From: Pseudoxanthomonas suwonensis J47
GTDB taxonomy: Bacteria > Pseudomonadota > Gammaproteobacteria > Xanthomonadales > Xanthomonadaceae
Assembly: GCF_000513955.1 (NCBI RefSeq)
Contig: NZ_AZUZ01000014.1
Coordinates: 1 to 64,000, forward strand
DNA: 64,000 bases
Direction of reading: 5' to 3'
Shown here: piece by piece, positions 27,138-35,480 of the stretch
Layout of the letters: the number at the start of each line of letters is the position of its first letter
How positions within the stretch are numbered: the stretch's first letter is position 1
Made by a program: the position numbers and the translations under genes
The notes under the pieces: model-generated
The model's input: only the letters and a program-made list of their open reading frames with translations
Databases searched by the model: none
Told to the model about the DNA's origin: nothing

Positions 27138-27210
27138 GGGGTGAGGCGGCATTGCATGCGCGCCACTGGCGCGCATGCTGCCGGACGCCCGCGTCCTATG
27201 GACGCGGGCC
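27138..27210 (+). repeat. 73-base dispersed double-palindrome element, copy 1
   Basis: Two strong palindromes in tandem: 12-bp arms gcatgcgcgcca / tggcgcgcatgc around a single base (27154-27178), then 10-bp arms gcccgcgtcc / ggacgcgggc around tat (27187-27209). Preceded by ggggtgaggcggcatt. An inverted copy of the same length is at 48970-49042. Confidence 0.8.
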
Positions 27211-27678
27211 GTAGCGCTGGGCTGGGGAAGGGGAGAGGGCCGGGCTCGACGAACGCCGTCGGCACTCCACCCTCTCCCCCAGACCCCTCCCCCGGAGGGG
27301 GAGGGGAGTGAAACGGAAGGCCCGCTCACGCGGGCCTTTTTCTTCGTAGCCCGGATAAGGTCGCAGGCCGCATCCGGTGGGAGATTCGTGCGGCGATGAG
27401 CCCGCAGCGCGTGGCGACGCTCCACGCCTCACCAGCAGCAGCACGCCGCACTCCACCTGACCGGGCCATGCGGCACGCAACCGGAAGCCCCTCTCCCCCC
27501 GGGAGAGGGGTTGGGGGAGAGGGTCGGTCTCCGACCGATGGTCGGAACTCAGCCCTCTCCCAACCCTCTCCGGTGGGGGGCGGGGAGCAAAGGGCCCCAC
27601 CTGCGTGGGCGTTCTTGTCACCATGCCCGGGTGCCGCTTCAGGCAAGATGGCCGCCCCAGGCCTGATCCGGATGTTCC
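27211..27678. other. Gene-free stretch with REP-type and pyrimidine-rich repeats
   Basis: No gene seen. It contains a cctctccc...ggagggggagggg palindrome (27271-27306), an intrinsic terminator (27319-27342), a REP unit (27346-27377: gtagcccggataagg ... gcatccgg), a second cccctctcccc/gggagagggg palindrome (27488-27523) and a weaker half copy near 27560-27580. Confidence 0.7.
27319..27342 (+). terminator. Intrinsic terminator after the M13 peptidase
   Basis: Seven-bp GC stem ggcccgc / gcgggcc with a 4-base loop (tcac), followed directly by five T. Correct orientation for the upstream plus-strand peptidase gene. Confidence 0.85.
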
Positions 27679-27897
27679 ATGGACGTTGAAGAAGTGATGC
27701 GCGCCGCGCTGCGCGAAGCCGGCTATGGTCCGGACGCGGTGGGTTCGGCCTTGCCGCGGATCATGCGCATCCTGGAGGCGGAGGACGTGCGCCTGGAGGT
27801 CGGCCGCGCGCTGTCGCGCAAGGAACGCGAGTACGTGCGGCTGCAGCTGGAGATCGGGCTCAGCGTGCCGGAGATCGTCGCGAGCCTGAAGCGCTGA
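27679..27897 (+). CDS. Small helical protein, unknown function
   Basis: Not recognised. The 72 residues are predicted all-helical and amphipathic (MDVEEVMRAALREAGYG, LPRIMRILEAEDVRLEVGRA, YVRLQLEIGLSVPEIVASLK), with no signal or membrane segment. The C-terminal LEIGLSVPEIVASLK could be one helix-turn-helix unit, but that is weak. It stands alone between repeat-rich gaps, opposite the M3 peptidase. The amino-acid composition is that of a real protein rather than a chance frame. Confidence 0.6.
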   Translation: MDVEEVMRAALREAGYGPDAVGSALPRIMRILEAEDVRLEVGRALSRKEREYVRLQLEIGLSVPEIVASLKR

Positions 27898-27916
27898 GGG
27901 CGCAGGGCGCCCCCCC

Positions 27917-28151
27917 GTAGAGCGGGGCTTGCCCCGCTGCCTCCCGCCACGTCGTTTCCGCCAGGCGCGGGAGTCGTTCGATGCAGTGCGTAGCCCGGAC
28001 AAGGCCGAAGGCCGCATCCGGGGATGATCTGCCTGCCGTGGCCGGACAGCTACGCGCCTGTCCGAACCCGAACCCCGGGTGCGCTTCGCTTACCCAGGCT
28101 ACGTGGCTGACGGTCTGGCGCACGGTAGCCCCTCTCCCGGTGGGGGAGGGG
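27917..28151. repeat. Cluster of dispersed palindromes including an inverted REP pair
   Basis: In order: gagcggggcttgccccgctg palindrome (27917-27943); a REP unit gtagcccggac ... gcatccgggg (27990-28022); its inverted partner cccgggtgcg ... ggctac (28074-28102), the pair forming a BIME-like unit; and a cccctctccc / gggggagggg palindrome (28129-28151). This fills most of the 312-base gap between the 72-residue gene and the M3 peptidase. Confidence 0.8.
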
Positions 28152-28159
28152 AGCAAAGA

Positions 28160-28183
28160 GAAGGCCCGCTTGTGCGGGCCTTC
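28160..28183. terminator. Perfect 10-bp hairpin downstream of the M3 peptidase
   Basis: Stem gaaggcccgc / gcgggccttc with loop ttgt. It lies 26 bases past the minus-strand stop of the M3 peptidase; on that strand it is followed by a weak T-rich tract (tcttt), so it most likely terminates that gene. Confidence 0.65.
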
Positions 28184-28209
28184 TGCTGTCCAGCTTCAGC
28201 GTTGCGGGC

Positions 28210-30357
28210 TCACTTCAACCCGCGGAACTCCAGCAGCGGTTCCACGCTCGGGTCCTTGCCGCGGAATTCGCGGTAGGCCCTGGCCAGGTCGCGGGAGTGA
28301 CCGATGGAGAGGATCTTCTCGCGGAAGATCCGGCCGTTCTCGCGGGTCAGGCCGCCGTTCTGCTCGAACCAGTCGAAGGCGTCGTGGTCCAGCACCTCGG
28401 CGCCGAAGTAGGCGTAGTAGCCGGCCGCGTAGCCGCCGCCCCAGACATGGTTGAAGTAGTTGCTGCGGTAGCGCGGCGGCACCGCGGCCAGGTCGATGCC
28501 GTACTTCGCCAGCGCCTGCTTCTCGAACGCGTCGACGTCCTGCACCCCGCTGCCTGCCGGCAGCATGTGCCAGGCCAGGTCCAGCAGCGACGCGGCGAGA
28601 TACTCGGTGGTGGCGTAGCCCTGGTTGAAGGTGCGCGCGCGGTTGACCTTCTCCGCCAGCGCCTGCGGCATCGGCTCGCCGGTGAGGTGGTGCTTGGCGT
28701 AATTGGCGAACACCTGCGGGTACAGCGCCCAGCGCTCGTTGAACTGCGAGGGGAACTCGACGAAATCGCGCGGCACATTGGTGCCGGAGATGCTCGGGTA
28801 GGTGGTCTTCGAGAACAGGCCGTGCAGCGCGTGGCCGAACTCGTGGAACAGGGTGGTGACCTCGTCGTAGCTCAGCAGCGCCGGCTGGCCGGGCGCCGGC
28901 TTCGTGTAGTTCTCGACGTTGTAGATCACCGGGATGGTGCCGGCCAGGCCGTCCTGCTCGACGAAGTTGCCCATCCACGCGCCGCCGCGCTTGCTCGGGC
29001 GCTTGAACGGGTCGAGGTAGAACAACGCCAGCTGGCTGCCGTCGGCATCGAAAACGTCGAACACGCGAACGTCCGGGTGGTACACCGGCAGGTCGTGGCG
29101 CTCGCTCACGGTGATGCCGTACAGCTCGTGCGCGGCGAAGAACACGCCGTCCTTCAGCACGCGGTCCAGCTCGAAGTACTTGCGCACCTCGGCCTCGTCC
29201 AGGTCGTACTCGGCCTTGCGCACCTGCTCGGCGTAGAAGTCCCAGTCGGCGGCGCCGGCAGCGAAGTCGCCGCCCTGCTGGTCGACCACGGCCTGGATCT
29301 TGGCCAGCTCCGCGCGGGCACGCGCGGTGGCCGCCGGCACGGTGTCGTTGAGCAGCTTCAGCGCCACTTCCGGCCTGCCGGCCATCTGGTTGGCGATGGC
29401 GTAGGCGGCGTAGTTGTCGAAGCCCAGCAGCTGCGCCTTGCGCGCGCGCAACTGGGCCAGCCGCTGGATGGTGGCGCGGGTGTCGTTGGCGTCGCCGCGC
29501 GCGGCGCGGTTCATCGACGCGGCCAGCAGCTCCTCGCGCAGGCTGCGGTCCTTGAGCGCGGCCATCTGCGGCTGCAGGGTGGTGTTCTGCAGTTCCAGCA
29601 GCCAGCCCTGCTTGCCCGCGGCGCGCGCCGCTTCGGCGGCCGCGGCGATCGCGCCTTCGTCCAGGCCGTCCAGGCGCGCGCGGTCGGTCACCAGCACGGC
29701 GCCGGCATTGGTGGCCGCCAGCAGCTTCGCGCCGAAGGCGGTGGTCAGCGAGGATTCCTCGGCGTTGAGCTGGCGCAGTTCGGCCTTGTCGGTCTCCGAC
29801 AGCAGCGCGCCGGCGCGCACGAACTGGTTGTAGCGGTGCTCGACCAGGGTCTTCTGTTCTTCGGTGAGGCCCAGCGTGTCACGCTGCTCGTACAGCGACC
29901 TGATCCGCGCGAACAGCGCCGGATCGAGGTGGATCGCGTCGCTGTGGCCGGCCAGCTTCGGCGCCAGTACTTCCTCGGCCGCCTGCAGGGTCGGGTTGGT
30001 GTGCGCCGAGGTCATCGCCTCGAACGCCAGCGAAGCACGGGTCAGCAGCGCCCCGGCGCGTTCCATCGCCTCGATGGTGTTGGCGAAGGTCGGCGGCTCC
30101 GGGTTGTCGGCGATGGCGCGGATCTCGGCCAGGTGCTGGCGCATGCCTTCCTCGATCGCCGGCTGGTAGTCGGTGTCGCGGATGCGGTCGAACGGCGGCG
30201 CCTGGAAGGGCAGGGTGCTGGCGCTGAGCAGCGGGTTCGCGGCTTGCGCGGGGAGGGCGGCGGTGGAATCGGGCATGGCGGTATCGGTGGCCGGGCGCTC
30301 GCCGCAGGCGGTGAGGGCCAGGGCGATCGCCGAGGAAAGCAGCAGCTTGCGCAGCAT
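28210..30357 (-). CDS. dcp: M3-family peptidyl-dipeptidase (Dcp-like) lipoprotein
   Basis: A zinc oligopeptidase that in E. coli Dcp releases C-terminal dipeptides. The 715-residue precursor has a lipoprotein signal (LRKLLLSSAIALALTAC, Cys 17), so it is probably anchored in the envelope, unlike cytosolic Dcp. The active site is intact: TTLFHEFGHALHG with HEFGH at 505-509, plus RDFVEFPSQFNERW and the C-terminal YFNHVWGGGYAAGYYAYFG substrate-binding segment. GGAG nine bases ahead of the ATG at 30357 supports the start. Dcp versus oligopeptidase A is not fully settled; the second symbol would be prlC. Confidence 0.9.
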   Translation of the reverse strand: MLRKLLLSSAIALALTACGERPATDTAMPDSTAALPAQAANPLLSASTLPFQAPPFDRIRDTDYQPAIEEGMRQHLAEIRAIADNPEPPTFANTIEAMERAGALLTRASLAFEAMTSAHTNPTLQAAEEVLAPKLAGHSDAIHLDPALFARIRSLYEQRDTLGLTEEQKTLVEHRYNQFVRAGALLSETDKAELRQLNAEESSLTTAFGAKLLAATNAGAVLVTDRARLDGLDEGAIAAAAEAARAAGKQGWLLELQNTTLQPQMAALKDRSLREELLAASMNRAARGDANDTRATIQRLAQLRARKAQLLGFDNYAAYAIANQMAGRPEVALKLLNDTVPAATARARAELAKIQAVVDQQGGDFAAGAADWDFYAEQVRKAEYDLDEAEVRKYFELDRVLKDGVFFAAHELYGITVSERHDLPVYHPDVRVFDVFDADGSQLALFYLDPFKRPSKRGGAWMGNFVEQDGLAGTIPVIYNVENYTKPAPGQPALLSYDEVTTLFHEFGHALHGLFSKTTYPSISGTNVPRDFVEFPSQFNERWALYPQVFANYAKHHLTGEPMPQALAEKVNRARTFNQGYATTEYLAASLLDLAWHMLPAGSGVQDVDAFEKQALAKYGIDLAAVPPRYRSNYFNHVWGGGYAAGYYAYFGAEVLDHDAFDWFEQNGGLTRENGRIFREKILSIGHSRDLARAYREFRGKDPSVEPLLEFRGLK

Positions 30358-30531
30358 CGGGGACTCCGGGAAAGGGTAAGACCAGCGGCGTCGCGCCGCA
30401 CCCTCGGCAGGATCGCCGCCGCCTTGCCGTTCAGGCAGTGCCGGAGTGCCCGCGCTGGCGCCAAACCGGGTCAAGCGCCGGGCCAAGTGCCGCGGCCGGC
30501 CGGGCCGACCCGCGGCACGCGGTTGGCGGGC

Positions 30532-31584
30532 CTACACCTCGCCCTTCTTCGACAGCAGCACCGCGATCGGCCGGCTGCCGGCGAACTGCGCCAGCACCAT
30601 CACGATGCTGGCGGTGAGCGGCACGGCGAGGAAGGCGCCGGGCAGGCCCCACAGCGCGGTCCACACGGTCAGGCTCACCAGGATCACGAACGGGCTGAGG
30701 TTGAGCGAGCTGCCCATCAGGTACGGGTCCAGCAGGTGGCCGTTGAGGAACTGCACCAGCGACAGCGCGCCGGTGAGCACCAGCGCGGTCTTCAGGTCGC
30801 CGAACTGCAGCAGCGCGAACAGCGCCGGCAGGGCCACGCCGAGGATCGAGCCGACGTAGGGCACGTAGTCGATCAGGCCGACCAGCAGCGCCCAGAACGG
30901 CGCCAGTTCCACGCCCATCGCCGCCAGGATGATCCAGCTGGCCAGGCCCAGCAGCACGCCCAGCAGGGTCTTCAGCGCCAGGTAGGTGCCGATGCGGCGG
31001 TTGATGTCGGCGACCACATGGCGGATCCGGGCTGCGCGTTCCGGCTCCGGCGCCAGCTGGCCGATCTTGGCGTCGAAGTGGCGGCGTTCGACCAGCAGGA
31101 AGGCGACGTACAGCGCCACCACCACCACCACCAGCGTGCCCACCAGCGAGGCGGCCAAGCCCAGGGTCGAGCCGGCCAGGCGCTGCAGGTTGACCTGGGC
31201 CATCACCGCCTGGCGGATGCTGTCCCAGCTGGGCTCGGACTCGATGCCCAGCACCGCCGCGCCCTGCTGCACCAGGGCGACCAGCTGCGCCTGGTACTGC
31301 GGCACGCGCTGCAGCAGCCGGTCGACGCTGTCGGTGGCCACGCCGACCAGCAGCACCAGCGCGCCGGCGATCACCAGCGTCGCCAGCGTCAGCCGCAACC
31401 ATTCCGGCGCGGCGGGCCCGAGCACCGGTACCTTGGCCAGCAGGCGCGCGCTGCCGAGCACCACGTACAGGGCCATCACCCCGAAGGCGACCGGCACCAG
31501 GATGTCGCGGGCCACGTACAGCACCCAGCCCACCAGCACCGCGAACACGGTGCCATGCACGACGGCGCGGAATCTCTCGTTCAT
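30532..31584 (-). CDS. AI-2E family transporter (YdiK/PerM type)
   Basis: An inner-membrane protein of the AI-2 exporter-like family, whose members export quorum signals, Na+ or other solutes. The 350 residues have about eight membrane helices: two N-terminal pairs (AVLVGWVLYVARDILVPVAF), a soluble amphipathic segment (about 90-150), then the family signature region GLASWIILAAMGVELAPFWA, LIDYVPYVGSILGV and GHLLDPYLMGSSLNLSPFVI. Residues PYVGS and the DP motif are as expected. Actual substrate is unknown. The start at 31584 (MNERFRAVV) fits the family. Confidence 0.88.
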   Translation of the reverse strand: MNERFRAVVHGTVFAVLVGWVLYVARDILVPVAFGVMALYVVLGSARLLAKVPVLGPAAPEWLRLTLATLVIAGALVLLVGVATDSVDRLLQRVPQYQAQLVALVQQGAAVLGIESEPSWDSIRQAVMAQVNLQRLAGSTLGLAASLVGTLVVVVVALYVAFLLVERRHFDAKIGQLAPEPERAARIRHVVADINRRIGTYLALKTLLGVLLGLASWIILAAMGVELAPFWALLVGLIDYVPYVGSILGVALPALFALLQFGDLKTALVLTGALSLVQFLNGHLLDPYLMGSSLNLSPFVILVSLTVWTALWGLPGAFLAVPLTASIVMVLAQFAGSRPIAVLLSKKGEV

Positions 31585-31832
31585 GCCGGTGCGTCCTGGT
31601 TGGAACGCGGGCCTGCGGCCGGGATGCGGCCCACGCGCGGCGGCCGCGCGGCCATTGTGTGGCAAGCACGCGGCCGGTGCATCCGGCGGTGCAGCGCGCC
31701 AGCTTCGTCGCCGCTGGCCGGGTTCCGTCGGCGCATTCCCGGATGCGTCGGAAACGGTCTTGTGGCGCGGTCCGCGGCCGCGCAACCTGCATCCGTGGGC
31801 CAGTGGTGGCCCGGGTGTGAGGAGACCGCACG

Positions 31833-32051
31833 ATGAAAGTCCTGATCGCGCTGCTGGCCTGGTGCGTGCTGTTCGTACTGTGCTGGCCGCTCGCCCTCCT
31901 GGCGCTGGTGTTGTGGCCGCTGGTGTGGCTGCTGTCGCTGCCGTTCCGGCTGGTCGGGATCACCTTCTCGGCGCTGTTCGCCTTTCTCCGCGCCCTGCTG
32001 ATGCTGCCCGCCCGGCTGCTGGGCGGCGGGCCCGCCCGCGCGGTGGCGTAG
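31833..32051 (+). CDS. Small hydrophobic membrane protein
   Basis: Not recognised. The 72 residues are mostly two or three hydrophobic helices (MKVLIALLAWCVLFVLCWPL, ALLALVLWPLVWLLSLPFRL, GITFSALFAFLRALLMLPAR) ending in a short Gly/Ala tail. GAGGAG nine bases before the ATG is a good ribosome-binding site, which argues that it is expressed. It stands alone, divergent from the AI-2E transporter gene. Confidence 0.65.
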   Translation: MKVLIALLAWCVLFVLCWPLALLALVLWPLVWLLSLPFRLVGITFSALFAFLRALLMLPARLLGGGPARAVA

Positions 32052-32065
32052 GCATCCTCCAGAAA

Positions 32066-32256
32066 CCCCTCTCCCTCCGGGAGAGGGGCAGCGGAGAGGG
32101 CCGGGCACCGACGGTGCACCCGGTCGCGTAGGCGCAGCAAATCCGACCGTTGTAGCCCGGGCAAGCAAAGCGCACCCGGGGCTCCAGACCCGCCCGCGTG
32201 GATCACGCGCCACACGCAGCGACCCCGGATGCGGCCTTCGGCCTTATCCGGGCTAC
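32066..32256. repeat. Pyrimidine-rich palindrome plus inverted REP pair
   Basis: cccctctccc tcc gggagagggg forms a perfect 10-bp hairpin (32066-32088), close enough to end the upstream small gene. A REP unit gtagcccgggcaag ... cgcacccgggg (32152-32181) and its inverted partner ccccggatgcgg ... atccgggctac (32223-32256) make a BIME. Together with the terminator at 32311 they account for the 311-base gap. Confidence 0.8.
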
Positions 32257-32310
32257 GCGCTGGCTGGTGGCGTGCCCCTCCGCACCCCCCTCCCGCTGGG
32301 CGAGGGCCAT

Positions 32311-32340
32311 AAAAAAGGGCCCGGCATGAGCCGGGCCCTT
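32311..32340 (-). terminator. Intrinsic terminator of the DUF885 gene
   Basis: Stem gggcccggc / gccgggccc (9 bp, extended by AA/TT) with loop atga. On the minus strand it ends in a run of six T, the correct orientation for the DUF885 gene whose stop is 23 bases upstream. Confidence 0.9.
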
Positions 32341-32362
32341 CGTGTTGCGGCGAAGCGGTGGA

Positions 32363-34243
32363 TCAGGCCGCCTTCTTCTCCGCGATCCAGGCGTCGACGC
32401 GGCGCTCGAGCAGGTCCAGCGGCATCGCGCCGCCGCCGAGCACGGCGTCGTGGAAGCCGCGGATGTCGAACCTGTCGCCCAGTTCGGTCTCGGCCTTCCT
32501 GCGCAGCTGCTGGATCTTGATCATGCCGATCTTGTACGCGGTGGCCTGGCCCGGGTTGACCAGGTAGCGCTGCACCTCGGACTTGATCGCCGCGTCCGGC
32601 ACCGAGCTGTTGGCGCGGAAGTAGTCGATCGCCTGCTGCTCGGTCCAGCCCTTGGCGTGCAGGCCGGTGTCGACCACCAGGCGGATCGCGCGCCACATCT
32701 CCGACATCAGGCGGCCGTACTCGGAGTAGTCGTCCTTGTAGGTGCCCGGCATTTCCTTGGCCAGCCACTCGGCGTACAGGCCCCAGCCCTCCGCGTAGGC
32801 GGTGGTGTTGTACTGGGTGCGGAATTGCGGGATGCCGGTCAGCTCCTGGGCAATGGAGATCTGCATGTGGTGGCCCGGCAGGCCCTCGTGGTACGCGATG
32901 ACCTCAAGCTCGGTCTTCGGCATCGCGTTCATGTCGGACAGGTGCGCGTAGTAGATGCCCGGGCGCGAACCGTCCGGGGTGCCCGGGTAGTAGTGCTGGG
33001 CGGCGCCATCCTGCTCGCGGAACGCCTCCACGCGCTTGACCACCAGGTCGGCCTTCGGCAGCAGGCCGAAGTAGTTGGGCAGCTGCTGCTTGATGTTCTC
33101 GATGTCGGCGGTGGCGGCGTCGATGTAGGCCTGGCGGCCGGCATCGGTGTTCGGGAACACGCGGTCCGGGTCGTTGAGCACGTGCGTGAAGAACGCCTGC
33201 AGGTCGCCTTCCACGCCGATCTTCTTCTGCAGCGTTTCGAGCTCCCCGCGCAGGCGCGCCACCTCGGACAGGCCGAGCTGGTGGATCTCCTCGGCGGTCA
33301 TCGCCGTGGTGGTGTTCTGCTTGAGCTGGTACTCGTAGTACTTCATGCCGTCCGGATGGGTGGTGCCCACGCCGGTGGCGTTCTCCAGCGACTTCGGCAG
33401 CTCTTCCTCGGCGAAGGCGATCACCTTCGCGTAGGCCGGCGCCACGCTCTCCAGCAGCGCCTTGCGCGCCAGCTCCTTCAGTTCGGCCGCGCGCCCGGCG
33501 CTGACCTTGCCGTCCTTGGCCAGCGCGTCGGCCTTGGCCTGGGCGTCGGCCCACAGCGCGCTGGGCTTGCCGCCGTCGAACGGCGCGCCGCTGACCACCT
33601 TCTTCGACTGGTCGATCACGCCTTCCCAGGCGAACTTCGGCGGGCGGATGTCCAGCGCCGAGGAGGCGCGGGTGCGCTCCAGCAGCTGGTCGAACAGCAC
33701 CGGCACCTTCTCGAGGCGCGACACGTAGGCAAGGTAGTCCTTCTCGTCGTCGACCTTGTGGAAGTTGATCAGGAAGGTCGGCACCAGGTTCTGGATGCCG
33801 CTCATCTGGTCGAACGGATAGGCATGGAGCAGGAACGGCACGCCTTCGCGGGCGCTTTCGTACTGGTGCTTCCACAGGTCCCAGGACAGCCTGGTCTCCG
33901 GGTCGAGCTTGTTGTAGTCGAAGCTCGACTCCATTTCCTTGACCGACGCTTCCAGCCAAGCCAGCTGCTTCCGGAAGCCGGCCTCGGACATGTCGTCGAT
34001 CTGGTCGTTGAGTTCCTTGCGGCCGAGGAAGGTCAGCTGGATCGGGCTGAACTGCAGCTGCTCCTCGTACTTGGTGTCGAACCAGGTGTTGAGGCGCTCG
34101 GACTCGGCCTTGATCTCCTCGGCGCTGGGCGCGGCGGTGGCGGCGGTGGGCTGGGATTCGCCGCCCTGCTGCGAGCAGGCGGGCACGAGCAGGGCGAACG
34201 ACAGGGCGAGGGCGAGCGGAGTCAGGACGGAGGCGTGGCGCAC
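32363..34243 (-). CDS. Exported DUF885 protein, probable metallopeptidase
   Basis: A 626-residue member of the DUF885 family, predicted zinc-dependent peptidases of unproved specificity. A lipoprotein-type signal (VLTPLALALSFALLVPAC, Cys 23) is followed by a helical domain. The metal-site signature EVIAYHEGLPGHHMQISIAQ and downstream NTTAYAEGWGLYAEWLAKEM match the family's HExxPGHH and EGW motifs. The start is a GTG at 34243, since the signal peptide begins there and no ATG is near. With the M13 and M3 enzymes it makes a third envelope peptidase within 10 kb. Confidence 0.85.
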   Translation of the reverse strand: MRHASVLTPLALALSFALLVPACSQQGGESQPTAATAAPSAEEIKAESERLNTWFDTKYEEQLQFSPIQLTFLGRKELNDQIDDMSEAGFRKQLAWLEASVKEMESSFDYNKLDPETRLSWDLWKHQYESAREGVPFLLHAYPFDQMSGIQNLVPTFLINFHKVDDEKDYLAYVSRLEKVPVLFDQLLERTRASSALDIRPPKFAWEGVIDQSKKVVSGAPFDGGKPSALWADAQAKADALAKDGKVSAGRAAELKELARKALLESVAPAYAKVIAFAEEELPKSLENATGVGTTHPDGMKYYEYQLKQNTTTAMTAEEIHQLGLSEVARLRGELETLQKKIGVEGDLQAFFTHVLNDPDRVFPNTDAGRQAYIDAATADIENIKQQLPNYFGLLPKADLVVKRVEAFREQDGAAQHYYPGTPDGSRPGIYYAHLSDMNAMPKTELEVIAYHEGLPGHHMQISIAQELTGIPQFRTQYNTTAYAEGWGLYAEWLAKEMPGTYKDDYSEYGRLMSEMWRAIRLVVDTGLHAKGWTEQQAIDYFRANSSVPDAAIKSEVQRYLVNPGQATAYKIGMIKIQQLRRKAETELGDRFDIRGFHDAVLGGGAMPLDLLERRVDAWIAEKKAA

Positions 34244-34392
34244 GGCGTGTTTCCCGGAGGGTGGACAGCCGATTCTGCCCCCGCGCGCTTGCCGGCGCAC
34301 CCTGAAAATGGTCATGGTCGGCGCGGTTCCGGGCGGGTGGCGGTGGCTGTCGGGTACCATGTTGTGCCCAGTCCGCCGCCCGCGAGGCCGCG

Positions 34393-34986
34393 ATGAGCAC
34401 CCAGCCCGACAACCCCGTCACCCAGGAACAGGCCGAGGAGGCCGTGCGCACCCTGCTGCGCTGGGCCGGCGAGGATCCGCAGCGCGAAGGCCTGCTGGAC
34501 ACCCCGCGCCGCGTGGCCGAGGCCTACGGCGACTGGTTCAGCGGCTACCGCGAGGACCCGCGCGAGTACCTGGCCCGCACCTTCGAGGAAGTCGCCGGCT
34601 ACGACGAGATGATCGTGCTGCGCGACATCGAGTACGAAAGCCACTGCGAGCACCACATGGCGCCGATCATCGGCCGCGTGCACGTGGGCTATCTGCCGGA
34701 CGGCAAGGTGGTGGGCATCAGCAAGCTCGCCCGCGTGGTCGAGGCCTACGCGCGCCGTTTCCAGGTGCAGGAGAAGATGACCGCGCAGATCGCGCAGTGC
34801 ATCCAGGACGTGCTGCATCCGCTGGGCGTGGGCGTGGTGGTGGAGGGCGTGCACGAGTGCATGACCACCCGCGGCATCCACAAGCGCGGCGTGAGCATGG
34901 TCACCTCGAAGATGCTCGGCAGTTTCCGCGAGGACGCGCGAACCCGCGCCGAGTTCCTGCGCTTCATCGAAACCGGGCGCCGCTGA
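34393..34986 (+). CDS. folE: GTP cyclohydrolase I, FolE
   Basis: FolE converts GTP to 7,8-dihydroneopterin triphosphate, the first step of folate synthesis. In 197 residues the zinc and active-site motifs are intact: [20 protein letters not shown] (Cys/His zinc ligands), [39 protein letters not shown] and [15 protein letters not shown], whose Cys is the third zinc ligand. This is the zinc-type FolE1. A GAGG precedes the ATG. The next gene begins 7 bases downstream, so the two are likely co-transcribed. Confidence 0.97.
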   Translation: MSTQPDNPVTQEQAEEAVRTLLRWAGEDPQREGLLDTPRRVAEAYGDWFSGYREDPREYLARTFEEVAGYDEMIVLRDIEYESHCEHHMAPIIGRVHVGYLPDGKVVGISKLARVVEAYARRFQVQEKMTAQIAQCIQDVLHPLGVGVVVEGVHECMTTRGIHKRGVSMVTSKMLGSFREDARTRAEFLRFIETGRR

Positions 34987-34993
34987 TCCGCCG

Positions 34994-35416
34994 ATGGCCG
35001 GGATGCGTGGATCGGACCAGGCCACTGAGGGGCCATGCCCCTGCGGCAGCGACCAGGCCTATGCCGCCTGCTGCGGGCGCTGGCATGCCGGCACCCCGGC
35101 GCCGGATGCCGTCGCGCTGATGCGTTCGCGCTACAGCGCCTACGTGCTGAAGCTGCGCGACTACCTGCTGGAAACCTGGCACCCCGACACCCGCCCGGCG
35201 CCGGCCGAGCTGGACCTGGACGAGGCCGGCGGCCAGCGCACGGCCTGGCTGGGCCTGCAGGTGAAATCCGGGCGCAGCACCGGGCCCGATACCGCCGAGG
35301 TCGAGTTCGTTGCCCGCTTCCGCGTCGGCGGCGGCCGCGCCCAGCGGCTGGTCGAACGCAGCCGCTTCGAGCGTATCGAAGGGCGCTGGTACTACCTGGA
35401 CGGCGACCTCAGCTGA
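34994..35416 (+). CDS. YchJ-like (UPF0225) SEC-C motif protein
   Basis: A 140-residue member of the UPF0225/YchJ family of unknown function. The N-terminal SEC-C zinc motif [17 protein letters not shown] (about 15-31) precedes the family domain ([53 protein letters not shown]), which folds like NTF2. It sits 7 bases after folE; whether that reflects shared function is unknown. The ATG at 34994 is used; an in-frame ATG at 35003 is possible. Confidence 0.88.
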   Translation: MAGMRGSDQATEGPCPCGSDQAYAACCGRWHAGTPAPDAVALMRSRYSAYVLKLRDYLLETWHPDTRPAPAELDLDEAGGQRTAWLGLQVKSGRSTGPDTAEVEFVARFRVGGGRAQRLVERSRFERIEGRWYYLDGDLS

Positions 35417-35480
35417 ACCCGGCCCAGCCGTTCGCGCACGCATGACGCGGCGCTCATGGGGCGCCCGCTAGCGTGCCCGC

